DNA of 10,008 nt from Bacteroidales bacterium M5 (lineage in GTDB: Bacteria > Bacteroidota > Bacteroidia > Bacteroidales > Muribaculaceae): NCBI GenBank assembly GCA_001689535.1, contig LUJP01000036.1, positions 1 to 10,008 of the forward strand, in the 5' to 3' direction. Numbering within the stretch: the first letter of the stretch is position 1; every line of letters starts with the position of its first letter. Both the position numbers and the translations under genes were made by a program. The notes under the pieces are model-generated. The model worked only from the letters and a program-made list of their open reading frames with translations, was not told the DNA's origin and searched no databases. Of this stretch, positions 1 through 7,086 are shown piece after piece.

Positions 1-64
1 CGTAGCTACGGCTACGCTCCTTCATCACAAGACAAAAATCACTCAGAGATATGCGATCCCAGCA

Positions 65-93
65 TTAACAAATATTGGGGAACCGGCTCTTAC
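65..93 (+). repeat. Left copy of a 29-bp inverted repeat flanking the window
   Basis: This 29-base stretch is the exact reverse complement of 9980-10008; matching stops at 94 against 9979. It lies 11 bases beyond the rlmN stop codon, so read in the rlmN direction it is a 3' flanking sequence. The right copy lies just beyond a terminator hairpin of a plus-strand unit, so both copies occupy the same position relative to the upstream transcript. The right copy ends at the window edge, so the true repeat may be longer and include part of 1-64. A dispersed intergenic repeat is the simplest reading; sites for inversion of the 9.9 kb between them is an alternative. Confidence 0.85.
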
Positions 94-104
94 TATAATC
101 TCTG

Positions 105-1142
105 TCAGGAGGCGCCTTCCTGGCGGTTCTTGCCGGCGAGCATGCCGCAGGCGGCCATGATATCCTCGCCTCGCGAGGCGCGTATCGTGGCCGTGATGCC
201 GTGGGAGTTCAGGCGGTCGCGGAATGCCGTCATAGCCGATTCCGAAACCGGTTTCAGCTCCGAATCAGGAATGGCGTGGAAGCGTATCAGGTTCACGCGG
301 CACTGCATGTTGCGCAGCAGCCGGGCCAGGGCGTCGGCGTGGCGCATGTCGTCGTTCACGCCGCGGAAAACGGTGTATTCCACCGACAGGCGGCGCTGAT
401 GGGCGAAATCGTAACGCTTCAGCAGTTTCAGCACGTCGAGCAACGGATAGGCTTTCTCCACAGGCATAAGCGCGGCGCGCTCCGAGCTGAAGGGGGAATG
501 CACGCTCACAGCCACATGCACCTGAGTCTGGTCAAGCAGCTTCCGCAGGGTGTCGAGCTTTCCGATGGTCGACACCGTGATGCGGCGCGGGCTCCAGGCC
601 AGGCCCCAGGGCTCCGTAAGCACCTCTATGGCGGCAAGCACGGCATCAAAATTATCCATAGGCTCGCCCATGCCCATGAACACTATATTCGTGAGGCGCT
701 CCGACTCTTCCACCGAAAGCACCTGATTGATAATCTGCGCTGCCGTAAGGTTGCCGTGGAAGCCCTGGCGTCCCGTCATGCAGAACGAGCAGTTCATGCG
801 GCATCCCGCCTGCGAGCTCACGCAGAGCGTGGCGCGGTCGCCGTCGGGAATCATCACCGACTCTATGTCGCGTGTGCCCACGCCGGGGAAAAGGTACTTC
901 ACCGTGCCGTCCACGCTCACCACTCTTGCCAAAGGCTCCGTTCGCCCCACCTCATATTCCTGCTTGAGCCGCTCGCGACCCCGGACGGAAATATCAGTCA
1001 TCTCGTCGATTGACACGGCGCGGCGCACATAAAGCCATCTCGCCATCTGTTTGGCCGAGAACGACGGTAACGAACACTTGGCGGCCACCTCGCGCAGTTG
1101 CGCCAGATTCATGCCTATAAGCGGTTTGAGCGGTGATTCCAT
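105..1142 (-). CDS. rlmN: Dual-specificity 23S rRNA/tRNA adenine-C2 methyltransferase RlmN
   Basis: RlmN is a cytosolic radical-SAM enzyme that methylates C2 of A2503 in 23S rRNA and of A37 in certain tRNAs. The 345-aa product has the family hallmarks: the radical-SAM cluster motif CRMNCSFC (C114, C118, C121), the upstream cysteine C107 in LCVSSQAGC, the GMGEP SAM-binding motif at 157-161, and the C-terminal catalytic cysteine C332 in RGEDIMAACG, which forms the methyl-cysteine intermediate in characterised RlmN. Length agrees with Bacteroidota homologues. The frame stays open upstream to 1379 (424 aa), but the extra 79 residues come from an intergenic repeat and carry no RlmN-like sequence. 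A -7 promoter box at 1166-1173 would also put transcription initiation inside that extension, so the ATG at 1142 is preferred. Divergent from the susC operon; apparently monocistronic housekeeping. Confidence 0.95.
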   Translation of the reverse strand: MESPLKPLIGMNLAQLREVAAKCSLPSFSAKQMARWLYVRRAVSIDEMTDISVRGRERLKQEYEVGRTEPLARVVSVDGTVKYLFPGVGTRDIESVMIPDGDRATLCVSSQAGCRMNCSFCMTGRQGFHGNLTAAQIINQVLSVEESERLTNIVFMGMGEPMDNFDAVLAAIEVLTEPWGLAWSPRRITVSTIGKLDTLRKLLDQTQVHVAVSVHSPFSSERAALMPVEKAYPLLDVLKLLKRYDFAHQRRLSVEYTVFRGVNDDMRHADALARLLRNMQCRVNLIRFHAIPDSELKPVSESAMTAFRDRLNSHGITATIRASRGEDIMAACGMLAGKNRQEGAS

Positions 1143-1165
1143 AAGAGTATATTGGTGTTGCGCCA

Positions 1166-1173
1166 CAAAATTA
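1166..1173 (-). promoter_or_regulatory. Candidate rlmN promoter, -7 box
   Basis: On the minus strand this reads TAATTTTG, a full match to the Bacteroidota -7 consensus TAnnTTTG. The predicted transcript start is near 1160, leaving a leader of about 17 bases before the rlmN ATG at 1142. I see no clear TTG-type -33 element upstream. The position supports the short rlmN start. Confidence 0.45.
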
Positions 1174-1282
1174 GGAATTTTTTCGCTACATCCTCGCATC
1201 AGGCCGCCACGTGGCCCTGGGAACGTCGGCCTCCGGCCGTCGAATTCGCAGATGCTGACGGTGGCCCACGCTGACGCATTAC

Positions 1283-1576
1283 GCGGCAGCGCATTCTCCG
1301 AAGCTCGCCGCGCTTGAAGAAGGGGGGGGGACACTTCCTTCCGGCAGCTTACGCAGCCGGTTGTAAAAAAATCGCGCATCCTGCGCTACCCCGCCTCAGG
1401 AGCGTCGGCGCCCCTATCGCCACTCATCTCGCCGTCGATAAGGATATCGACGGTCCATGTGCCTGCGAACTGGGAGCGCCGGCGGCGCGATTTTTTTTTA
1501 CAACTGGCTGCGTAAGCTGCCAGAGAAGTATGATATCGCTTCTATTTGCGGCGAGCTTCGGAGAATGCGATGCCGC
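1283..1576. repeat. Long composite inverted repeat between rlmN and susC
   Basis: Two pairs of arms face each other around a ~107-bp centre. The outer arms, 1283-1311 and 1548-1576, match as reverse complements at 28 of 29 positions. The inner arms, 1341-1377 and 1485-1522, match apart from two substitutions and a poly-A/T length difference (7 versus 9). The centre holds a perfect 9-bp stem with an AGGA loop at 1432-1453. The left arm contains a G9 tract (1322-1330). Both arms, read outward-to-inward on opposite strands, can be translated to the same FFTTGCVSC string, so it is one unit present twice in opposite orientation. The flanks (1201-1282, 1577-1640) show weaker residual similarity. 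No transposase is present; it resembles a non-autonomous dispersed repeat or a MITE-like element. I recall similar strings as spurious small proteins in Muribaculaceae, but cannot verify this here. The remainder of the 1143-1844 gap holds two promoter candidates and no gene. Confidence 0.8.
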
Positions 1577-1770
1577 AAGGAGCGGTAGCTTGGGCCATGA
1601 CCTCGGGCCGTCGAAAAATCGGGTATTCCCGCATTTTAGGATATTTTTTGTTAACTGATTTCGGGCGTCGGAAGGCTAAAATCGTGGCTTTTTGGGGCTG
1701 ACAATGCATATTCAGAAGATAGTGCAAGCAAATGCTAATAAAGTTCAATTAAAAATTCTAAACAGTTGTC

Positions 1771-1778
1771 TAATTTTG
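1771..1778 (+). promoter_or_regulatory. Candidate susC operon promoter, -7 box
   Basis: TAATTTTG matches the Bacteroidota -7 consensus TAnnTTTG. Transcription would begin near 1785 and give a leader of about 60 bases before the ATG at 1845. The region where a -33 TTTG is expected (about 1746-1752) has no good match, which would fit a promoter that needs an activator. No regulator gene is present in the window. Confidence 0.5.
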
Positions 1779-1844
1779 TTGCACGCCATGTAGACTATTA
1801 ACATTCCTTATATCATTATCCATTAACTCACCTATTCTTTTATC

Positions 1845-2045
1845 ATGAGTAAGAGTATTAATTATCAGGGCAGAAGCTCAATGTTGGCATCGCTGTTTCT
1901 GGGAGGTGTGTGCATGTGTGCGCCTTTGGCAGCAGAAGCATCACCCACAGCTGCGCCGACCGACGGTCAGGCGGCCCTCGCACTGAGCGGACAACAAGAA
2001 AGTGCAAACTCCCAGAAATTGGGGGGGGGGAGTAAATTCCTATGA
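1845..2045 (+). CDS. SusC N-terminal segment with signal peptide, cut off by frameshift at G10 tract
   Basis: This 66-aa reading frame starts at the only plausible susC start codon, 60 bases below a promoter candidate. It has an N-terminal basic/polar segment, a hydrophobic core around residues 13-28 (MLASLFLGGVCMCAPLAAEA) and an Ala-x-Ala-like cleavage region, then a low-complexity Ser/Ala/Gln linker. It reads through ten G as Leu-Gly-Gly-Gly and then hits TGA at 2043-2045. The transporter body continues in the +1 frame. Deleting one G (or adding two) gives ...LGGGVNSYESVGY and a single 1098-aa frame from 1845 to 5142. I therefore treat it not as a separate gene but as the 5' end of susC in an out-of-frame state. 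A sequencing error in the homopolymer would give the same picture. Confidence 0.8.
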   Translation: MSKSINYQGRSSMLASLFLGGVCMCAPLAAEASPTAAPTDGQAALALSGQQESANSQKLGGGSKFL

Positions 2046-5000
2046 ATCAGTAGGTTATCCCACACAAAGTAATGGAGTATCTTCCGATGACAAAAAAACA
2101 GCAGCACAAAACCTGCGTACAATCACCGGAGAAGTGACCGACGAGAACGGCGATCCGCTGGTAGGAGCCTCGGTGAAAGTCGTTGGTCAGAAAGAAGGTT
2201 CAATCACCAACATCGACGGCCGGTTCACAATTCAGGGAAACGATAAAACCGTGCTGGAAATCAGCTTTATAGGCTGTCTTCCCCAGAAAGTAACCGTGGG
2301 TAACAGCAGCGACCTCAAGATCGTGCTCAAAGAAGACTCCAAGAACCTCGAAGAGGTAGTTGTGATCGGTTATACCACCCAGCGCAAAGGCCTTCTCACC
2401 GGCTCGGTATCTACAATGAAAGTGGGCAACGATCTCAAGAATCTTCCCACCACCGCCACAGGTAACCTGCTTGCCGGCAAACTCGCGGGTGTGAGCGTGG
2501 GTACTCCGGCCGGTATCCCCGGTACTGATCCTGATATCAGCATCCGCACAGGCTCATCGTGGAACGCTCAGGCTGTAACTTACGTCATTGACGGTGTGGT
2601 TCGCGGCAGCGGTGACTTCAATGCTCTAAGCCCTAATGAAATCGAGGATATCACCGTGCTCAAGGACGCCGCTTCGGCCGCTATCTACGGTTCGCGTTCA
2701 GCCGGCGGTGTTATTATTGTAACCACCAAGAAAGGCGAGACAGGCAAGCCCGTCATGAACTATTCATACAGCTACGGTTTTGACTCACGCACCAAAAACT
2801 CCGAGCTTACAGATGCAGTAGAGACAGCCGAGCTTTATAACCGTATAAATGGAGCGGCTGATACAGGCTGGGCTTGGACGCAAGAGGAAATTGATTATAT
2901 AAGAGGAGTCAACGGCGGCTGGGGCTACGATCAGCTCAAGACCGTTTGGAAAAACCCGACCACCCAGACCCACAACTTCAGCATCAGTGGCGGTTCGGAA
3001 AAAATCAAATATTTCGGTGCGGCATCATACGTGCGTCAGACCGGCTTCATGAAGCCTCTGAAATATGATAAATATAATATCCGACTCAATGTTACTGCCG
3101 AGGTAACCAAGGACCTTGAACTTTTTGCAGGCGTAGCCATCTACAACAACTATCAGAACAACATGGTGTTCGAGGGTCCATATCCCACTTATCAGAAACT
3201 CCGCATCTGGCAGCCCGACCAGCCTGTTTATACAGACAATGGCAACTTTATCGACTATGGATGGATTCAGAACATGGGCGCTATTGTTGACGGGGCAGCC
3301 GGTTATAACAAAAATCAGTATCTGAAACCTCAGGGTGTAGTCAATCTTACCTATCGTGCCCCCTTCCTCAAGGGTCTGAGCGCAAAGGTGTCATACAGCC
3401 GCAGCTGGACCAATAACATCAACTCCCGCTACAACACAAACTATAAAATGGCTGTGATGCCGCATTCCGGTAAAAACGGACATATTATCTCCACAAAAGA
3501 TGAAGAAATGCTGTATTGGAAGAACTCCTCGAACGGCCGCGAGTATCTGCAAAAAACTTCAAGCTGGAGCGGTGACAAGCAGCTGAACTTCCAGATCAAC
3601 TACAACAATACATTCAACGAAGTGCACCGTGTGTCGGCAGCCCTCGTAACCGAATGGTATGAAGGCAACGGCGCCAGCGTATGGGGCTACCGTCAGGACT
3701 TCCCCGTTTACCGCACCGACCAGTTCTGGGCTGCCAGTAGCTCGAGCGAGAACACCAACGGCGGCGGCGACACCGACTGGACAAGCGGACGCATGTCGTA
3801 TATCGGCCAGTTCAACTACACCTACGACGACAAGTATCTGTTCAACTTCTCGTTCCGCGAGGACGGCTCCATGAACTTCGCTCCCGGCAAGCGTTGGGGC
3901 TTCTTCCCCGCAGGTTCGCTGGGCTGGGTAATCTCTCGTGAAGGCTTCTTCAATAGCCTTACCCCCGCCATCAGCTTCCTCAAGGTCCGCGCATCAGTGG
4001 GTCTCACCGGTAACGACGCGGTGGGCGGATGGCAGTGGCAGGAATCCTACAAAGGAGGTAACTCGGCCTACTTCGGCGAGGGCGGCAACCGCTACACCGG
4101 CATTACCTATGGCAGCGTAGTCAACAAGAACCTTACCTGGGAAAAAGCTCTCAGCTACAACTTCGGTGTAGACGTGAACTTCCTCAACCACTGGGATGCC
4201 AAGCTCGACTACTGGTACCGCAACTCCTATGATATCCTCGGCAACCGCCAGAATACCCTCCCCACCACTTTCTCGCTCTCTATGCCGGCCGAAAACTACG
4301 GCAAGATCCACGCACAGGGTTTCGACTTCGAGATCGGTTACAACGGAGCATCCAAAGACTTCACATACTACGGACGCCTCACCGCCTCCTACGGCTGGAA
4401 CAAGGTGAAAGTAAAAGACTATGCTGAAAATGCCCAGTATGTTGATATCCCAGTAGGTAAGTCGACAAGCTACATCACCGGCTATCAGTTTGACCGCATA
4501 ATCCGCACTCAGGCAGAACTCGACGCCTTCAACCGCGAGCATCCCGACTATAACTTCAACGGTCACAAACCCGAACTCGGCCAGATGGTCTACAAAGACG
4601 TATCCGGCCCCGACGGAGAGCCCGACGGCATCATCAACAGCTGGGACCGTGTGATACTCCGTAACAGCAACAACCCCGTTGTTTTCGGTATCAACCTCGG
4701 CGGCAGCTGGAAGGGACTTGCTATAGACATGATGTTCAACGGCAGACTCGGACAGAAGAAATGGGTTTACGACCTCTGCGAGGGCGTGGAATGGAACCGC
4801 ATGTGGAAAGACTGGTATAACGACAGCTGGACAACCGAAAACCCCAATGCCTCCCTGCCCAAGCGCAAGAGCGCAAACGAGGGAAACACCTACGACCAGT
4901 ACACCGATTTCTGGCTCAAGGACGCAAGCTTCCTGCGCATGAAGTATCTCACAGTGAGCTACACACTGCCCAAGAACCAGTTCTACAACAAGGTGTTTGA

Positions 5001-5142
5001 CGACATCCGCTTCTATGTGTCGGGAACAAACCTCTTTGTACTCAGCAAATTCAATAACAAGTACTACGACCCCGAAATCGGCAACGGCAACGCTTATCCC
5101 GTGATGCGTACCATAAGCTTCGGCGTAGACGTGAAATTCTAA
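2002..5142 (+). CDS. SusC/RagA-family TonB-dependent outer-membrane transporter (body, out of frame with its signal peptide)
   Basis: SusC-family proteins are 22-strand outer-membrane barrels that import glycans or peptides with TonB energy and are capped by a SusD lipoprotein. Numbered from 2002, the frame has a carboxypeptidase-regulatory-like domain (about 40-115, starting TITGEVTDENGDPLVGASV), a TonB-box-like segment LEEVVVIGY (about 116-124), the plug (about 130-246, ending in the conserved AIYGSRSAGGVIIVTTKKG), and a long barrel ending in FGVDVKF with the C-terminal Phe usual for outer-membrane barrels. The apparent start at 2002 is a GTG without an exportable N-terminus and is not credible; the next Met is about residue 139, inside the plug. 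The true N-terminus is the frame from 1845, disconnected by the G10 tract at 2021-2030. The rest of the frame is intact over 3 kb, which argues for recent or reversible inactivation. It is followed 13 bases later by susD, the canonical pair arrangement. Confidence 0.93.
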   Translation: MQTPRNWGGGVNSYESVGYPTQSNGVSSDDKKTAAQNLRTITGEVTDENGDPLVGASVKVVGQKEGSITNIDGRFTIQGNDKTVLEISFIGCLPQKVTVGNSSDLKIVLKEDSKNLEEVVVIGYTTQRKGLLTGSVSTMKVGNDLKNLPTTATGNLLAGKLAGVSVGTPAGIPGTDPDISIRTGSSWNAQAVTYVIDGVVRGSGDFNALSPNEIEDITVLKDAASAAIYGSRSAGGVIIVTTKKGETGKPVMNYSYSYGFDSRTKNSELTDAVETAELYNRINGAADTGWAWTQEEIDYIRGVNGGWGYDQLKTVWKNPTTQTHNFSISGGSEKIKYFGAASYVRQTGFMKPLKYDKYNIRLNVTAEVTKDLELFAGVAIYNNYQNNMVFEGPYPTYQKLRIWQPDQPVYTDNGNFIDYGWIQNMGAIVDGAAGYNKNQYLKPQGVVNLTYRAPFLKGLSAKVSYSRSWTNNINSRYNTNYKMAVMPHSGKNGHIISTKDEEMLYWKNSSNGREYLQKTSSWSGDKQLNFQINYNNTFNEVHRVSAALVTEWYEGNGASVWGYRQDFPVYRTDQFWAASSSSENTNGGGDTDWTSGRMSYIGQFNYTYDDKYLFNFSFREDGSMNFAPGKRWGFFPAGSLGWVISREGFFNSLTPAISFLKVRASVGLTGNDAVGGWQWQESYKGGNSAYFGEGGNRYTGITYGSVVNKNLTWEKALSYNFGVDVNFLNHWDAKLDYWYRNSYDILGNRQNTLPTTFSLSMPAENYGKIHAQGFDFEIGYNGASKDFTYYGRLTASYGWNKVKVKDYAENAQYVDIPVGKSTSYITGYQFDRIIRTQAELDAFNREHPDYNFNGHKPELGQMVYKDVSGPDGEPDGIINSWDRVILRNSNNPVVFGINLGGSWKGLAIDMMFNGRLGQKKWVYDLCEGVEWNRMWKDWYNDSWTTENPNASLPKRKSANEGNTYDQYTDFWLKDASFLRMKYLTVSYTLPKNQFYNKVFDDIRFYVSGTNLFVLSKFNNKYYDPEIGNGNAYPVMRTISFGVDVKF
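2021..2030 (+). repeat. Poly-G (G10) tract, putative slippage/phase-variation site in susC
   Basis: Ten consecutive G lie between the signal-peptide frame and the transporter frame. G10 leaves them out of frame; G9 or G12 restores a single SusC. The tract encodes glycines in a low-complexity linker between the signal peptide and the first folded domain, where length changes of one residue would be tolerated. Long G runs inside genes are rare and are known slippage sites in contingency loci of other bacteria. Confidence 0.75.
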
Positions 5143-5155
5143 AAAGTCTCTACCA

Positions 5156-6925
5156 ATGAAAAAAATATTATTATCGGCAACAATAGCCCTGTCGTTGTGC
5201 TCGCTTACCGGCTGCGACCTCGACTATACAAATACCGGTGCCATTAGCCCGGACAACGTGTGGACTGACCAGGAGATGATCAGTGCGTTCCTCACCGACA
5301 TCTACGGATCGAGTATGCCGGGCTGGCCTACAAACGCCAACAATACCGACGAAGGCATGAACGGCCCGACGGACATGAGCATGTATGCCCGCGGCCTCAT
5401 CACAGCCGAAAACACCGGGCAGGGACTGGATTACGGCACCATCGACAAAATCAACTTCTTCCTTGACCATCTGGAGGATGTGGACTTTCTCGAGCCCGAT
5501 GTAAAGAACGCCATGAAAGGCCAGGCTCTCTTCTGGCGTGCATGGTCATACTGGGGCAAAGTCTCGACCGTAGGCGGCGTGCCTCTGATTCTCCATGAGC
5601 AGGATGTTACCGATCTTCCCTCGCTGTTTGTGGAGCGCAGCTCAACCTCGGCCTGCATGACCCAGATCATAGCCGACCTTGACGAAGCCGCATCCCTGCT
5701 GCCCGATACATGGACAGGAAACGACTACGGCCGTATAGACAAGGGCATAGCACTTGCTTTCAAGGGTCGCGTTCTGCTCAACTATGCAAGCCCGCTATTC
5801 AATCCCGACCACGACAACAACCGCTGGCAGCAGGCCTATGATGCCAACAAGGCTGCCGTGGACTTCCTCAAGGCCAACGGCAAGAATCTATATCAGGGTG
5901 ATTTCGCCGATATCTGGTATGACGAACGCAACTGCGAGGTGGTGATGGTGAACCAGTACTACTATCCCGACCACACCTTCGGCCAGAATGCCATACGTCC
6001 TCAGCCGTTGACCAAGGACAACGCCAACTTTAACCAGGCTATTCTGCCTCTGCTCATGGCTTTCCCCAAAAAGGACGGAACTCCTCTTACACTCGACGTG
6101 AACCGACTCAGCGATCCGGAATACAACGCTCAGTTCATGACAGACTTTTACAATAACCGTGACCCCCGCTTCCACGCCACTATATTCTGCCCCGGAACAG
6201 AGTATCCGGCTGAGCGTCTCGGAACCGAAAATTACTGGAATACCAGATATGTTGATAATAACGGAGAGTATATGTCAATGGCTTGGAGTCAGACCGGAGA
6301 AGGCCCCGGCGCAGAATCCAGCGGTTACTTCCAGCGCAAGGGTGTTGACAAATCACTTCTTTCAATAAATGACCTCTACAATGCCGAGACCGACTGGATT
6401 GAAATCCGCTTTGCCGAGGTGCTGATGAACTACGGAGAGTGTGCCAACGAGCTTGGCAAGACCAACGAGGCTCTTGACGTGCTTTACAAAATCCGCGCCC
6501 GCGCAGGCATCGAGGCCGGTACAGGCAGCTACGGCATCACCGCTACAAATACCGCTGACATCCGCGAGGTTTACTTCAACGAGCGCTTCATTGAATTTGC
6601 TTACGAAGGCAAGCGCTTCAACGACCTCCGCCGCTGGAAGAAATATGACCATCTGAACCAGATCAAATATCGATCCACACTCTATCCGGTACTCAAAAAT
6701 AATTCCGACCTGGAAGGTTTTGACTGGACCGCAAGCATGTATGATGATGATGCGAGAGCGAAATTCCGTTTCGATTATATCGAGAACATAGACGGCGAAC
6801 CCCAGTATCAGTTCAACCTCGACCTGAACCACTGGTTCTATCCGCTATCCAAGGGAACCCTTGACCGCAACTCCAAGCTCGAACAGAACAACGAGTGGGG
6901 CGGCAACTTCAATCCCCTTGACTGA
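5156..6925 (+). CDS. SusD/RagB-family outer-membrane substrate-binding lipoprotein
   Basis: SusD-family lipoproteins sit on the cell surface as a lid over the SusC barrel and bind the incoming glycan. The 589-aa product begins with a lipoprotein signal peptide with lipobox LTGC (residues 17-20, lipidated C20). It has the helical TPR-like core expected of the family (around 121-146, KGQALFWRAWSYWGKVSTVGG, and around 193-217, RIDKGIALAFKGRVLLNYA) and the conserved C-terminal RagB/SusD region (about 430-500), with NEALDVLYKIRARAG and FNERFIEFAYEGKRFNDLRRW. It starts 13 bases after the susC stop, so the two are co-transcribed. No frame defects. If susC is OFF, this lid protein would be made without its partner, unless premature termination on the susC message causes polarity. 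Substrate cannot be read from the sequence. Confidence 0.96.
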   Translation: MKKILLSATIALSLCSLTGCDLDYTNTGAISPDNVWTDQEMISAFLTDIYGSSMPGWPTNANNTDEGMNGPTDMSMYARGLITAENTGQGLDYGTIDKINFFLDHLEDVDFLEPDVKNAMKGQALFWRAWSYWGKVSTVGGVPLILHEQDVTDLPSLFVERSSTSACMTQIIADLDEAASLLPDTWTGNDYGRIDKGIALAFKGRVLLNYASPLFNPDHDNNRWQQAYDANKAAVDFLKANGKNLYQGDFADIWYDERNCEVVMVNQYYYPDHTFGQNAIRPQPLTKDNANFNQAILPLLMAFPKKDGTPLTLDVNRLSDPEYNAQFMTDFYNNRDPRFHATIFCPGTEYPAERLGTENYWNTRYVDNNGEYMSMAWSQTGEGPGAESSGYFQRKGVDKSLLSINDLYNAETDWIEIRFAEVLMNYGECANELGKTNEALDVLYKIRARAGIEAGTGSYGITATNTADIREVYFNERFIEFAYEGKRFNDLRRWKKYDHLNQIKYRSTLYPVLKNNSDLEGFDWTASMYDDDARAKFRFDYIENIDGEPQYQFNLDLNHWFYPLSKGTLDRNSKLEQNNEWGGNFNPLD

Positions 6926-6998
6926 TTCCCCTGCATATAGTTTTTTCATCAGATTGGGAAAAATGATTGATTAATAAAACAGTGTATTATGCAACGAA

Positions 6999-7033
6999 GG
7001 ACTTCCCCCTTGTAAAAACCACCGGGGAAGTCC
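6999..7033 (+). promoter_or_regulatory. Stem-loop between susD and the downstream lipoprotein gene
   Basis: A perfect 10-bp stem (GGACTTCCCC at 6999-7008 with GGGGAAGTCC at 7024-7033) encloses a 15-base loop; three more outer pairs can form with one bulged A. No T run follows, so it is not a classic intrinsic terminator. It may set the ratio between susCD and the third gene by partial termination or by stabilising the 3' end of the susD message. I see no TAnnTTTG promoter in 6926-7086. Confidence 0.55.
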
Positions 7034-7086
7034 TCGTTATATCGCCATTATAACCAGACAACCTATTAACAGCCAATCAAATCAAC

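Noticed and set aside
1143..1379. 79-aa N-terminal extension of rlmN
   Set aside because: It is the translation of the intergenic inverted repeat, contains no RlmN-like sequence, and lies largely upstream of the predicted transcript start.
1314..1658. 114-aa plus-strand frame in the rlmN-susC gap
   Set aside because: It reads through the repeat centre and right arm; its FFTTGCVSC string mirrors the left arm, as expected from the inverted repeat, not from a protein.
1771..1844. Invertible promoter for susC
   Set aside because: No pair of short inverted repeats closely brackets the promoter candidate and no recombinase gene is nearby; the visible repeat pair lies upstream of it.
3994..4566. 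190-aa minus-strand frame inside susC
   Set aside because: Also an antisense shadow of a well-conserved coding frame, with low-complexity Val/Glu/Gly composition.
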